Origin: Halomonas rhizosphaerae
GTDB taxonomy: Bacteria; Pseudomonadota; Gammaproteobacteria; Pseudomonadales; Halomonadaceae
Direction: 5' to 3'
DNA: 64,000 nucleotides
Assembly: GCF_030010555.1 (NCBI RefSeq)
Contig: NZ_JASCQP010000023.1
Location: 62,001 to 126,000, forward strand
Within the stretch, counting starts at the first letter, position 1. Each line of letters begins with the position of its first letter. Below the pieces are notes generated by a model that saw nothing but the letters and a program-made list of their open reading frames with translations, was not told the DNA's origin and searched no databases. Positions 9,289-18,861 of the stretch are shown here, one piece after another. The translations under genes and the position numbers were made by a program.

Positions 9289-10095
9289 TCAGTGGAAAGG
9301 AAGGCCATGTTTTTGTGTTCCCAAATTGAACAATGCTCTTCTTAACTCACGACAATAACGTTGTCGTTCATGAATGTTTTTCAGGGTCTCTTGGGACTTG
9401 TAAGCTTCAACCCCCTCAGGGGTTAAGATATGGCGCTGAGAAAACGATTCACCTTGTATGTCAAATTCATGAATCTTTCCTGAGATTTCTTTCAATGAAA
9501 GCCCATCCTGTTGCTGTCGATAGCCAAGCAACATCAATTCAATATCACTGAAAATGTCTGGGCTTGTTTCTAGTTTCAGCCTGGGATGTTCAAAGCTTTC
9601 TATCCAAGCGGCGGGGATGCCATCTGGCCGGACCACCCCAACAGTGCCATACTCTTCCCAAGTTCTTATTCCTTCCTCACGTACTGACGTTGTGAGTTCA
9701 TCAATATACTTCTGCGTCAGCCGAACATTGCCATGCTGATCATATTGATCCAAAAGTACGAAATCTTCGTCCGCCACTACCAAGCAGTCATCCCCCAACC
9801 GGATATTGAGCACAATTGGGATGGCGCTTTTCTTCTTCGGTGAAGGCTTTATTTCATCTGCCATCACAAGATCCATAAAGCTCAGCATGGCAGCACAATA
9901 GGCCATATTCTTACCTACATACACTGCCTGTTCGGCTACCGGTGTTTGCTCAACGACACTACGGTAATAATAGTTGTGTGCTCTGGGGCGTATTCCCTGA
10001 TCAATGATACCCTGCAACGAGCGACTGGTTGTTCCATGCTTTACCAGTGTACCTTCCTTTAGCATCTGCAAAGTTGGCTCTTTTCCCTGCTTCAT
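9289..10095 (-). CDS. ADP-ribosyltransferase-fold-like protein beside hsdS
   Basis: 268 aa. The start LKEGTLVKHGTTSRSLQGII followed by a QGIRPR turn resembles the His-Gly-Thr NAD-binding strand of ART-fold proteins such as RNA 2'-phosphotransferases and DarT-like toxins. A later AVYVGKNMAYCAAMLSF segment and the strands IPIVLNIRL and CLVVADEDFVLLD fit the second half of such a fold. I do not recognise the exact family and cannot place a catalytic glutamate with certainty. The second ATG (10093-10095) was chosen because GGAGG sits nine bases before it but abuts the first ATG at 10104. It follows hsdS by about 45 bp on the same strand, at lower GC, so it may be cargo of the restriction operon. 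Confidence 0.55.
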   Translation of the reverse strand: MKQGKEPTLQMLKEGTLVKHGTTSRSLQGIIDQGIRPRAHNYYYRSVVEQTPVAEQAVYVGKNMAYCAAMLSFMDLVMADEIKPSPKKKSAIPIVLNIRLGDDCLVVADEDFVLLDQYDQHGNVRLTQKYIDELTTSVREEGIRTWEEYGTVGVVRPDGIPAAWIESFEHPRLKLETSPDIFSDIELMLLGYRQQQDGLSLKEISGKIHEFDIQGESFSQRHILTPEGVEAYKSQETLKNIHERQRYCRELRRALFNLGTQKHGLPFH

Positions 10096-10141
10096 CTCTG
10101 TCATCCTCCATGATGGGCATGTCTGAGGTGTTAATTTTATT

Positions 10142-11833
10142 TTATTGAACGAAGTTTTCTACCACTGCGTCTGCCAGGTGGACGCGGGTCTCGCCGGCCT
10201 TGCCCAGGTTGGTTTTGAGCTGATTGCAGAGGGCCATAAGTTCATCGATTTTTTCGACAATGCGTTGTTGCTCTTTTAAAGGTGGAAAAGGAACAATGAT
10301 CTCTTCCATCTTGGCTTTCGTCATGTGAATCATGGCAATTCCATTACCAGAAGCCTTGATTTTTTCTGTAACAGATTTCAGGTAGTTGTAGATAAATTTT
10401 TTATCAGTTATAGAATTATCGTACAGGTCTAGCTTCCAGATATGGTAATGGTATATGGCTCGCTCACCATCCCAAATGAATGGGCCAAAAGATGCGGACC
10501 AGGCGTAGATTAAGTCGCCATGATCGATGTACTTATCATCATCAAGTTCAAGATCTGAGTAGTACCACTCGTTAGATGTGAATAAGTTGCCTACGCGCAG
10601 AAGCGGCGTGCCCTCTTGAAGCATTTCATGCTTCTTATAGGCCCGACCATTGATAACCCTAAGAACATCTGAGAGTCTTGTCCACTCCCAGCCTTCTGGC
10701 AGCCCAAACGGTTTCTCTTCATCGGTATTCTCCGGCAGCTCCTTCGACTTCTTGATCTTTCCTTCTTTGACCAGCCGCGTTTTTTCCTCAGCGATTTTCT
10801 CCAGCAGCACGCTGGCCGGTTCGTCGTTAGGATCTTGCGCCACCAGTCGGCCCATCACCGCCAGTTGAAGAATAGTCTGCTTGAGCTTTTCGATGCTGTC
10901 TTCGGTGGTGAAGAGTTTATCGAAATGCTTAGCGATACGGGCCCAGCTCTCGGCCAGCTCAGCGGGATCCTTGGAGCAGGTCAGTACACCTAGGAGGGTA
11001 TCGACCAGCACCTCATGGGCTTCCAGCTGGTCGCCGACCTGCTGCTCCAGTCGGTTGCAGAGGGCCATTAGCTCATCGACTTTCTCGACGATGCGCAGCT
11101 GCTCTTCCAAAGGAGGCAAAGGCACAACCAGTTCATCCATCTTTGCCTTCGTCATATGGATCATGGCTATACCACTTCCGGAGGATTTTATTTCCTCAGT
11201 TACCGCCTTCAGGTAGTTGTAAAGAAAGTGCTTGCTAGTGGATAGATAGTCGAATAGCTCAAGCTTCCAGATGTGGTAGTGGTAGATGGCTCGCCCGCCA
11301 TCCCAGATGAAAGGGCCAAATGAGGCTGACCAAGCATAGATCAGGTCGCCGTGATCAATGTATTTGTCATCCTCAAGCTGCAAGTCTGAGTAGTACCACT
11401 CATTGGAAGTGAAGAGATTTCCAACCCGCAACAGTGGGGTGCCGTCTTGAAGCATTTCATGCTTCTTGTAGGCTCGGCCATTTATAACGCGAAGAACATC
11501 GGACAGCCTTGCCCATTGCCACCCTTTCGGCAGCTCAAATGGCTTCTCTTCCTCCGTAATCTCCGGCGGCTTCTTGGGCTTCTTGATCTTTCCTTCTTTA
11601 ACCAGCCGCGCCTTTTCCTCGGCGATGCGTTCAAGCAGCACACTGGCGGGTTCGTCGCGAGGATCTTGTTCCACAAGCTTGCCGCGCACGGCCAGCTCTA
11701 GGATCAGCTCGCGCAGCTTCTTGATACCGGTGAGTTCGATCTTTCCGTTGCTGCCCCGGCCGACGCTGCTCTTGTGGGTGACGGCGCCGGTCCAGAGGTC
11801 GAGGTGCTCGGTGATCAGTTCCCGTGCGCTCAT
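10142..11833 (-). CDS. hsdS: type I restriction system specificity subunit HsdS
   Basis: 563 aa. HsdS sets the bipartite DNA target of the HsdR-HsdM-HsdS complex. After an N-terminal extension there are two consecutive units: LAVRGKLVEQDPRDEPASVL, a charged linker and target-recognition domain 1 (about residues 100-242), a helical spacer with LRIVEKVDELMALCNRLEQQ, then the same layout from residue 320 with domain 2 (about 378-519). The two domains share long identical runs, for example GTPLLRVGNLFTSNEWYYSD and IDHGDLIYAWSASFGPFIWD. This is unusual and predicts a symmetric target. The start ATG overlaps the hsdM stop (ATGA), which indicates translational coupling; a longer in-frame start is rejected for that reason. 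Confidence 0.93.
   Translation of the reverse strand: MSARELITEHLDLWTGAVTHKSSVGRGSNGKIELTGIKKLRELILELAVRGKLVEQDPRDEPASVLLERIAEEKARLVKEGKIKKPKKPPEITEEEKPFELPKGWQWARLSDVLRVINGRAYKKHEMLQDGTPLLRVGNLFTSNEWYYSDLQLEDDKYIDHGDLIYAWSASFGPFIWDGGRAIYHYHIWKLELFDYLSTSKHFLYNYLKAVTEEIKSSGSGIAMIHMTKAKMDELVVPLPPLEEQLRIVEKVDELMALCNRLEQQVGDQLEAHEVLVDTLLGVLTCSKDPAELAESWARIAKHFDKLFTTEDSIEKLKQTILQLAVMGRLVAQDPNDEPASVLLEKIAEEKTRLVKEGKIKKSKELPENTDEEKPFGLPEGWEWTRLSDVLRVINGRAYKKHEMLQEGTPLLRVGNLFTSNEWYYSDLELDDDKYIDHGDLIYAWSASFGPFIWDGERAIYHYHIWKLDLYDNSITDKKFIYNYLKSVTEKIKASGNGIAMIHMTKAKMEEIIVPFPPLKEQQRIVEKIDELMALCNQLKTNLGKAGETRVHLADAVVENFVQ
10223..10873 (-). repeat. hsdS internal repeat, copy 2
   Basis: Codons 321-537 of hsdS repeat codons 44-260 at a constant offset of 277 codons. 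Similarity covers the linker, the target-recognition domain and the conserved helix. Differences concentrate in the stretch before the YNYLK segment (LYDNSITDKKFI against LFDYLSTSKHFL). Confidence 0.85.
11054..11704 (-). repeat. hsdS internal repeat, copy 1
   Basis: This is the N-terminal half-unit of hsdS, codons 44-260, and the partner of 10223-10873. Tandem copies of this size can recombine and would leave a one-domain HsdS. Confidence 0.85.
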
Positions 11834-13347
11834 GCCTGCTCCTCCTCTTTGTGAGGAGCTTCCTGAGTGGTCAGGTCCTGAACAGAGTGGCCCAGCGCAT
11901 CGCCGAGGATCTGCTTGAGCTGGTCGCAAAGCTCCTGGATCTCGGCCTGCTGCTGGGCATATTGCGCCAGCAGTTCGTCCGGGTCGTGGCTGACTTGTTC
12001 GCCCTGCCAGGGGTTCTTGATATCCAGGTTGTAGTGGCGCGCCTTGATCTCCTCGATGGGCACCCGCCAGGCCTGATGGGTTTCTTCCCGGGCGACGAAG
12101 CCGTCGCTCTCGTCACCCCACCAGTCGATCTCGGCCTGGAACTCCTCGACCTTCATGGGGCGAGTCTTGCTGTAGTTCTTCACGCCCTCGGGGTAGGGGT
12201 GCTCGTAATACCACACTACCTCGGTGGGCCGGCCCTTGGTGAAGAACAGCAGGTTGGTCTTGATGCCGGTGTAGGGATTGAACACGCCGTTGGGCAGCCG
12301 GACGATGGTGTGCAGGTTGCACTCGCTGAGCAGCTTCTCCTTGAGGCGCGTCTTCATGCCCTCGCCGAACAGGAAGCCGTCCGGCAGCACCACCGCGGCC
12401 CGGCCACCGTCCTTCAGCAAGTGAATGAAAAGCGTCATGAACAGGTCGGCAGTCTCTCGGGTGCGGAAGGCCTGGGGGAAGTTGGTTTCGATGCCGTCCT
12501 CCTCCATGCCGCCGAAGGGTGGGTTGGCGACGATGACGTCGACCCGCTCCCGCAGTCCCCAGCTGATCAGCGGGCGCGCCAGGGTGTTGTCGTGCTTGAC
12601 CTGGTCGGGCACCTCGATGCCGTGGAGGATCAGGTTGGTGGTGGCCAGCAGGTGGGGCAGCGGCTTCTTTTCCACTCCGTGGATGGTGCGCTGGAGGGTC
12701 TGCTCGTCCTCCGGCGTCGTCACGTAGTGCTTGCGCTTGTGATCGATGGTGCAGGTGAGGAAGCCGCCGGTGCCGCAGGCCGGGTCCATCACGCTCTCGT
12801 CGAGCTTGGGGCCGACCCGGTCGACCATGAACCGGGTCACCGCCCGCGGGGTGTAGAACTCGCCGGCATTGCCGGCGCTCTGCAGGTCCTTGAGGATCTG
12901 CTCGTACATGTCGCCCAGCTCATGGCGCTCGCTGGCCTTGTTGAAGTTCACGCCGTCCTGCAGCTTGTTGATGACCTGGCGCATCAGCTGGCCGGATTTC
13001 ATGTAGTTGTAGGCGTCCTCGAAGACGTTGCGGATCACCACGCCGCGATAGTCGTCGCCGCGGGCCTGCAGCTGCTGCAGGCCGGGGAAGAGCATGGTGT
13101 CGACGAACTCCTTGAGCTCGTCGCCGGTCATGCCCTCCGGGTCGGCGGCCCAGTTGCGCCAGCGTAGCGGCTCGGGAATCGGCGAGCGGTAGGCGTCGTC
13201 GAACATCTCCCACTCCTGCTCCCGGTCGTCGAAGATCTTCAGGAACAGCATCCAGACCAGCTGGCCGATACGCTGGGCATCCCCGTCCACGCCGACGTCC
13301 TTGCGCATGATGTCCTGGATAGATTTGATGGTGGTGCTGATGGCCAT
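11830..13347 (-). CDS. hsdM: type I restriction system N6-adenine methyltransferase HsdM
   Basis: 505 aa. HsdM transfers methyl groups from SAM to adenine and forms the core enzyme with HsdS. The N-terminal helical domain (MAISTTIKSIQDIMRKDVGV) precedes the catalytic domain with FYTPRAVTRFMVDRV, the SAM motif DPACGTGGF and the adenine-binding motif NPPF (VIVANPPFGG). The start at 13347 gives the standard N-terminus, with an AAGGAAG ribosome site about 12 bases upstream; a start 15 codons earlier would add a basic leader without homology. It is the middle gene of an R-M-S operon, 90 bp after hsdR and overlapping hsdS by 4 bp. Confidence 0.96.
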   Translation of the reverse strand: MAISTTIKSIQDIMRKDVGVDGDAQRIGQLVWMLFLKIFDDREQEWEMFDDAYRSPIPEPLRWRNWAADPEGMTGDELKEFVDTMLFPGLQQLQARGDDYRGVVIRNVFEDAYNYMKSGQLMRQVINKLQDGVNFNKASERHELGDMYEQILKDLQSAGNAGEFYTPRAVTRFMVDRVGPKLDESVMDPACGTGGFLTCTIDHKRKHYVTTPEDEQTLQRTIHGVEKKPLPHLLATTNLILHGIEVPDQVKHDNTLARPLISWGLRERVDVIVANPPFGGMEEDGIETNFPQAFRTRETADLFMTLFIHLLKDGGRAAVVLPDGFLFGEGMKTRLKEKLLSECNLHTIVRLPNGVFNPYTGIKTNLLFFTKGRPTEVVWYYEHPYPEGVKNYSKTRPMKVEEFQAEIDWWGDESDGFVAREETHQAWRVPIEEIKARHYNLDIKNPWQGEQVSHDPDELLAQYAQQQAEIQELCDQLKQILGDALGHSVQDLTTQEAPHKEEEQA

Positions 13348-13437
13348 GAGTCGAGAGCTTCCTTGGTGTTCGTTGCGATGACGCCGGCTCACCCATAGAG
13401 GGCGGCCGGCATCAGGGTGTGCATAGGATAACCGCGA

Positions 13438-15876
13438 TCAGCTGCCGGACTGGTAAAGGGCGTCTTCCAGTTCGTGGACCGCGCGGGTATAGCCGGGCTT
13501 GCCGCCGAAGGCCTGGACCAGCTCCATGGGGGCGCCGATCTCGCTGAAGGGCGCCAGGGTGAGCACCTTGGGGTCCTCGATGGGCGCGATGCCGGCATCG
13601 GCATACTTGTCGACCAGCGATTCCAGCACCTGGCGGGCCTGGCCTTCATATCGGTTAAAGATATCGCGTTTCCTCACCTGCGCGGCACGCTCGCGGCGGG
13701 TCAGCGGTGGACGGTCGAAGGCGATGTGGCAGATAACGTCGAAGGGGTCGGGCTCGTCACCGAGCGTGTCGCCAAGGTCCTTGGTCAGGTCTTCCCAGAA
13801 GACGCCGTTCTCCTCGAGCTCTTCGAGGATCGCCTGCTTGCGCTCGGCATCCTGCCAGCGTCGTAGGAAGTCATCCAGGGAAGCGAACTGCTCCTTCACC
13901 TTCTTGCGGGTGTAGTCGCGCAGGCTCTCGGTGATCAGCTTGCCGTCCGGGCCCAGGTACTGCACCCGCTCGGCCACCACGCTGACCTCGACGTCGTCGA
14001 CCACGTACTTCACGCGCTTGCCGGCTTGCTCGTCACCAGCAAGGTCGGCCCCGGTGAAGGGGTCGTCGGTCTGCCAGGTCTCGCCGGGCTCGATCTCGTA
14101 ACCGACTTCCGCCTCGTCGACCCCACAGGCCGGCTCGCCGGCGTCGGGGTGCGCGTCGTCGGCGGTCTCGTCATCCGGCACGATGGAGGCGTCGTCGCCC
14201 TTGGGCTCATAGACCTTGACCGGCTCGCCGTCGAAGTCGGGGTCGGCGAACAGCTCGGTGGCCTTCTTGAAGTCGAGAATGGTGAACCAGTGCTTGTGGT
14301 AGTCGTCGTTGATGCGGGTGCCGCGACCGATGATCTGCTTGAACTCGGTCATCGACTGGATGCGCTGGTCGAGCACGATCAGCTTGCAGGTCTGGGCGTC
14401 GACGCCGGTGGTCATCAGCTTGCTGGTGGTGGCGATGACCGGATAGCGCGCTTCCGGGTTGATGAAGTTGTCGAGCTCAGCCTTGCCTTCATTCTCGTCA
14501 CCGGTGATGCGCATCACATACTTGCGGTTCTCGGCGACCCGCTTGGGATTCATGTTCACCAGCGCCTGGCGCATGCGCTCGGCGTGGTCGATGTCCTCGC
14601 AGAAGACGATGGTCTTCTGGTAAGGGTCGCTGTTCTCCAGGAACTCCGTGACCTTGCGGGCCACCAGCTCGGTACGCTTCTTGAGCACCAGGTGCTTGTC
14701 GAAGTCCTTCTGGTTGTAGATGCGGTCCTCGATCTCCTGGCCGAGGGCGTCGAGCTGTCCCTTGCTCGGCCGCCAGCCCTGCAGGTCACGGTCGATGTCC
14801 ACCCGGACCACCTTGTAGGGGGCGAGGAAGCCATCCTCGATGCCCTGCTTGAGCGAGTAGGTGTAGACCGGCTCGCCGAAGTAATCGATGTTCGAGACCT
14901 CCTTGGTCTCCTTGGGTGTGGCGGTCAGGCCGATATGGGTGGCCGCGGAGAAGTACTCGAGGATCGCGCGCCAGGCGGAGTCCACGGCGGCGCTGCCGCG
15001 GTGGCATTCGTCGATCACCACTAGGTCGAAGAAGTCCGGCGAGAACTGCTTGTAGATGTTCTTCTCGTCCTCGCTGCCCGTCACCGCCTGGTAGAGCGAG
15101 AGGTAGATCTCGTAGGACGGGTCCACCGTGCGATTGGTGACCTTGGTCATCGCCTGGCCGAACGGCTTGAAGTCGTTGTTCTTGGTCTGGTCGACCAGGA
15201 TGTTGCGGTCGGCGAGGAAGAGGATGCGTTTCTTCTGCTTGGCCTTCCATAGCCGCCAGATGATCTGGAAGGCGGTGAAGGTCTTGCCGGTGCCGGTGGC
15301 CATCACCAGCAGGATGCGGTCCTGGCCGCGAGCCACCGCCTCCACGGTGCGGTTGATGGCCACCGTCTGGTAGTAGCGCGGGGTTCGCCCGCTGCCGTCA
15401 TCGAAGAAGGGCTGCTCCACCACCGGGCGTGCGGCCGGGCCGATGCCCTTGTACTGGCAGTAACGCTCCCAGAGCACCGCGGGCGAAGGGAAATCGTCCA
15501 GGCCAAGCGTGGTCTCGGTCTGGCTGCCCAGCCCGGTGCGGTCGTGGAACAGGAAGCCGTCGCCGTTGCTTGAGAACACGAAGGGCACGTCCAGGGCATC
15601 GCTGTAGGCCAAGCCCTGCTGCATGCCATCGCCGAGGCCGTGCTTGTTGTCCTTGGCCTCGATCACCGCGATGGGCTGGTTCTTCTGGAAGCTGAGAACG
15701 TAGTCGGCACGCCGCCGCTTGCCACGGGTGTGCAGCCGCCCGCGCACGATGATGCGGCCATTGGTGAACGACACCTCCTCGCGCACCTGGGTCTGGATGT
15801 CCCAGCCGGCGCGCTCTAACGCCGGCGTGATGAACTTCGAGCAGATATCCCGTTCGCTGAAGGCCTTCTTGTCCAT
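13438..15876 (-). CDS. hsdR: type I restriction endonuclease subunit HsdR
   Basis: 812 aa, compact compared with EcoKI HsdR but typical of the EcoEI-like group. It is the ATP-dependent translocase and nuclease of the system. The N-terminal PD-(D/E)XK nuclease has Asp58 and the E73-A-K75 strand ([11 protein letters not shown]). The helicase motor begins with Walker A ATGTGKT (residues 193-199), then VVIDECHRG for motif II and GLTATPKET for motif [15 protein letters not shown] and IGRGTRIND supply the RecA-2 motifs. A highly acidic stretch at about 560-620 separates the motor from the C-terminal HsdM-binding helices. It is the first gene of the minus-strand operon and is divergent from the nuclease gene at 16036. 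All catalytic motifs look intact. Confidence 0.96.
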   Translation of the reverse strand: MDKKAFSERDICSKFITPALERAGWDIQTQVREEVSFTNGRIIVRGRLHTRGKRRRADYVLSFQKNQPIAVIEAKDNKHGLGDGMQQGLAYSDALDVPFVFSSNGDGFLFHDRTGLGSQTETTLGLDDFPSPAVLWERYCQYKGIGPAARPVVEQPFFDDGSGRTPRYYQTVAINRTVEAVARGQDRILLVMATGTGKTFTAFQIIWRLWKAKQKKRILFLADRNILVDQTKNNDFKPFGQAMTKVTNRTVDPSYEIYLSLYQAVTGSEDEKNIYKQFSPDFFDLVVIDECHRGSAAVDSAWRAILEYFSAATHIGLTATPKETKEVSNIDYFGEPVYTYSLKQGIEDGFLAPYKVVRVDIDRDLQGWRPSKGQLDALGQEIEDRIYNQKDFDKHLVLKKRTELVARKVTEFLENSDPYQKTIVFCEDIDHAERMRQALVNMNPKRVAENRKYVMRITGDENEGKAELDNFINPEARYPVIATTSKLMTTGVDAQTCKLIVLDQRIQSMTEFKQIIGRGTRINDDYHKHWFTILDFKKATELFADPDFDGEPVKVYEPKGDDASIVPDDETADDAHPDAGEPACGVDEAEVGYEIEPGETWQTDDPFTGADLAGDEQAGKRVKYVVDDVEVSVVAERVQYLGPDGKLITESLRDYTRKKVKEQFASLDDFLRRWQDAERKQAILEELEENGVFWEDLTKDLGDTLGDEPDPFDVICHIAFDRPPLTRRERAAQVRKRDIFNRYEGQARQVLESLVDKYADAGIAPIEDPKVLTLAPFSEIGAPMELVQAFGGKPGYTRAVHELEDALYQSGS

Positions 15877-16035
15877 GTGGCGGCATCCTGCTCGTCGATG
15901 GAGGGTGGGCAGCGTTAGTTACCTAAGCTTACGCTACCCGAGCAGGCTAAGCATCCTGTGCTAGGCTGGTCTCATCTCCTGCCGAGACAAGACAGCACTT
16001 CAACCGGCAGGCACACGCTGGACAGGAAACACGCA

Positions 16036-17169
16036 ATGGATAGCAGCCTGCTGGTCAGCCTTCGCCAATACCGCCCTCGCGAGGGCAGGGACTCCCTTGA
16101 AAACTTCATCACCGAAGTGTTCGCATGGCTGTTGCGCAATGGCAACGGCATCAGTGAGGCAGTGCTGACTCAACTTCAGCGCGCTATGCCCGAGAGGGAA
16201 GGCTTCGACCTGCCTCGCGACAGCGAAGAGATCGAATGGAACACCCAAGCTCAATTGGGAAGCCGGCGACCAGATATGCAGGCTATGTGGCCAGGCATGG
16301 CAATCATCTTCGAGCATAAGGTCTGGTCAGGACTGGGTGATACGCAGATCAAGGACTACCGAACATTGGCTCAGCAGGCTTTTCCTGACGCGTCAGTGTG
16401 CGTCGTGGCCATCACAGCCAGCCGCCATCAGCACAGTAGAGAAGCCGATGCCAACCTCTGCTGGAGTGACATCTACAAAACCTTGGAGCATTACCTCGGT
16501 AGGGTGAGTGAAGCAACAGAGCGCTTCCACATTGAGAGCTTCCTCGCTTTGCTAGCTCACGAAGGCCTTCAGCCATCGGCGCCTGTCGCCCACGAGGCAA
16601 TCCGTCACTTTCCCACCGCGGGCAAGCTACCCCAACAACTGGAACAGGCCTTTACCCCCTTCGTCGCATATGGCTGGCCAATAGATGGTGCCTACCAACC
16701 CGAGATGAAGCGCATGCGTTGGGGGCGAGTTGGCATCGAGTTTCACCGGACCGATGCCAAGCGCGCATGGAGTCCAGGCATCTTTATCGGGTGCGTGCTC
16801 GACGGAAGCGACCACCTGATCAATCATCGCATCGAAGACAGCATTAAATTGCAGTTGATACTCGACTTAAGCAATGGGTTGAGCCGGTACTATCCATCCA
16901 TGCACAGTTATCGGCAGCTAAAATCCATGCTGTGTGAAATGACCCAAGGTAGCCGATGGACATTCTACGACCATGGGGCAGAGCCTCAGCCAAACACTTA
17001 TCACCCACTCTATCTTGAAACGCCTCTACTCGAAGTCCTTCGAGGTTCCAAAACAATGGAGGAGCAACGGGAATTAATATTTTCTGCCGGCTGTGAAGTT
17101 CTTGAACTACTGCAAAATGGTGGGCACTTAGACCAGTTAAAGGCAGAATGTGATGAAGTCTCCGAGTGA
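16036..17169 (+). CDS. PD-(D/E)XK nuclease family protein
   Basis: 377 aa. The N-terminal half carries a nuclease signature: RRPDMQAMWPG with Asp80, then the strand AIIFEHKVWSG with Glu93-His-Lys95, followed by GDTQIKDYRTLAQQAF where such enzymes have a Gln/Tyr helix. This agrees with the PD-(D/E)XK superfamily proteins often found in restriction and defence loci. The C-terminal 200 residues have no family that I recognise. The ATG at 16036 is preceded by AGGAAA. The gene is divergent from hsdR with a 159-bp gap, so the two may share a control region. A copy of the cassette-type noncoding motif follows its stop, so it may itself be the first cassette of the array. Confidence 0.7.
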   Translation: MDSSLLVSLRQYRPREGRDSLENFITEVFAWLLRNGNGISEAVLTQLQRAMPEREGFDLPRDSEEIEWNTQAQLGSRRPDMQAMWPGMAIIFEHKVWSGLGDTQIKDYRTLAQQAFPDASVCVVAITASRHQHSREADANLCWSDIYKTLEHYLGRVSEATERFHIESFLALLAHEGLQPSAPVAHEAIRHFPTAGKLPQQLEQAFTPFVAYGWPIDGAYQPEMKRMRWGRVGIEFHRTDAKRAWSPGIFIGCVLDGSDHLINHRIEDSIKLQLILDLSNGLSRYYPSMHSYRQLKSMLCEMTQGSRWTFYDHGAEPQPNTYHPLYLETPLLEVLRGSKTMEEQRELIFSAGCEVLELLQNGGHLDQLKAECDEVSE

Positions 17170-17362
17170 TAGAGAAAGTCAGCCATCGACCCAAAGCGGA
17201 CATGCCGGGTAATTCTGCGGGCACGTTTATTAAGGAGAGGCTGCCAAGGTATGCTCAATGTTAAGAGACGTCAGTGGCGATTATTTAGTTTAACGAGTTG
17301 ACTCTATTAGTCAATAATAGGATTCTTGCTCTAATAACTGTTATCCTGCTGAGTAGAAGTGA

Positions 17363-18490
17363 ATGGATATTGAAATAGTTCGACGAATCATATTAGCCAG
17401 GCATCTTTATGAGTTAGGTATCGCCAGCTCAAGAACTGCGAACGATATGCACTTGTTTTCTGCTGTAAATTTGTTCCAAGACGCCGTCGAAGCTTTTTTG
17501 GTAGGCATTTCTGATTATGTTGGAGCAGAAGTAGATCAAAACACCAAGTTCGACAAATATTTCGTCAAAATAAACGAAAAAATTTCACCTAAAGAGTTGC
17601 CGTTTAAAAGTAGGTTGCTTCGGTTGAATAGAGTTAGAGTTGATTCCAAGCACCACGGAATACAGCCAGCAAGAGATGAGTGCCTCCGACTATCACTAGC
17701 TGCAAAGGAATTCTTTGAAGAAGTTTCAAGCTCTATATTAGGTGCATCTTTTTCGACCGTAAGTGCGATAGATTTACTTAAAGATGGTGAAACAAAGGAT
17801 GTGCTTCTTGAAGCTAAAAGCGCCCTCGAGTCTGGCGAGTTTGAAACGTGCGCAATTTCTTGCCGAAAAGCAATTTATTTAGAAATCGAAAGCCTGTATG
17901 ATATTTCTGCATATAAAGACGGCCAGCCCGTTGGGTTGTTAGGCGGATATACAAATGCTCCTTATTACGCTCGAAACAAACAGTATGTTGATGAGAATGT
18001 TACAGACCCAACAGACTTTATAGTATACGATCATAGCAATGTTAATGAGAAGTTGCTTACGCAAGGGGCCGACAATACTGCTTTTTGGAATGTATGGCGA
18101 TTGACCCCAGCAGTGTACAAAACACAAGATGGGGACTGGATTGTAAAGCACGATTTTTCCAAGTTGGATGAAGACATACTAGCTGACAAGGTCGAATATA
18201 TATTTTCGGCTGCGCTTGACGTTATCCTATCCATTCATCGAACTAGGCAGGCAACACAATGGACTGAGCGGAAGAAATATTACTTAGAGCTTTCTCAAGA
18301 AAACGTGCCCATTTACAAGAAGGCAGATAAAAGTTCAGAGGAGACAGGTCGCACACCAAATGAAATGACTCGAATAGATACCGATTACCGTGTTGAAGGG
18401 TTAAAGGGTGATGGAATATATTGGCACGTGTTCCAGTTCGAGAAAGATAGATTCTTATGGGGCTTTATCCATAGTGATTACGTGAAATGA
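17363..18490 (+). CDS. cassette protein of unknown function (possible HEPN-like helices, SH3-like end)
   Basis: 375 aa, AT-rich. The N-terminal 130 residues are helical, with DMHLFSAVNLFQDAVEAFLV and LNRVRVDSKHHGIQP, patterns that recall HEPN or abortive-infection proteins, though no RX4-6H motif is clear. A middle part (SALESGEFETCAISCRKAIY) has the look of a tetratricopeptide-like or DUF4145-type helix pair. The last 40 residues, ending YWHVFQFEKDRFLWGFIHSD, resemble a bacterial SH3-type domain. I do not recognise a named family. It is preceded and followed by integron-cassette noncoding sequence. Its ribosome site is weak. A role in defence is only inferred from the location. Confidence 0.6.
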   Translation: MDIEIVRRIILARHLYELGIASSRTANDMHLFSAVNLFQDAVEAFLVGISDYVGAEVDQNTKFDKYFVKINEKISPKELPFKSRLLRLNRVRVDSKHHGIQPARDECLRLSLAAKEFFEEVSSSILGASFSTVSAIDLLKDGETKDVLLEAKSALESGEFETCAISCRKAIYLEIESLYDISAYKDGQPVGLLGGYTNAPYYARNKQYVDENVTDPTDFIVYDHSNVNEKLLTQGADNTAFWNVWRLTPAVYKTQDGDWIVKHDFSKLDEDILADKVEYIFSAALDVILSIHRTRQATQWTERKKYYLELSQENVPIYKKADKSSEETGRTPNEMTRIDTDYRVEGLKGDGIYWHVFQFEKDRFLWGFIHSDYVK

Positions 18491-18584
18491 ATGCTGCCAA
18501 TGCTAGGCGTGGTAAAATATTTCGCTACGCGTCTGGAGATCCTGCTGTCGGCGTTATATTGATTTTGGCTGAAATTCAGCTTCT

Positions 18585-18675
18585 GGCTGAATGGTAAGCT
18601 TTAGTATATAGTGATGTTGCTGTGGGGCAGTTAGCGACCCAAAGAGGTCGTGCCGACAAAGGCTGCAGGTACGCT
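18585..18675 (+). repeat. cassette noncoding repeat, copy A
   Basis: 91 bp aligning without gaps to 21846-21936. Shared elements are GGCYGA, ACTTTAGT-like, GGCAGTT, CGACCC-AAG-GG and a GC-rich end. The remainder of 18491-18861 has no gene. It shows a possible degenerate attC end (CTGCTGTCGGCGTTATA, near 18543-18559), a GCTGAAATTCAGC palindrome, and the short attC-like site at 18727. Confidence 0.6.
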
Positions 18676-18726
18676 CATCAATGTTAGGTAGCCGACACGA
18701 TGATTGGTGTTATACCGCCGAATGGT

Positions 18727-18758
18727 GCTTAACATTTTGGGGTTTCAATAGGTTAGGC
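18727..18758 (+). other. short attC-like site
   Basis: It starts with GCTTAAC, a perfect RYYYAAC box, and ends with GTTAGGC, a perfect GTTRRRY box, only 32 bp apart. Functional attC sites are usually at least 57 bp with inner L and R boxes, which are not visible here. It may be a deleted site or a coincidence. Confidence 0.3.
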
Positions 18759-18861
18759 CATGCATGGCGCGCTAGATAACATTGTTGAACGTGCGTGCGT
18801 GTTCATCGAATATTAGAGCATACTGCCTAATCTATGTTATGCTCAAGGAAGATTTTGATTT

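Noticed and set aside
18491..18565. Full attC site directly after the 375-aa cassette gene
   Set aside because: The right end (CTGCTGTCGGCGTTATA) looks like attC, but no RYYYAAC box or complementary left arm is present, so I list it only as a possible degenerate remnant.
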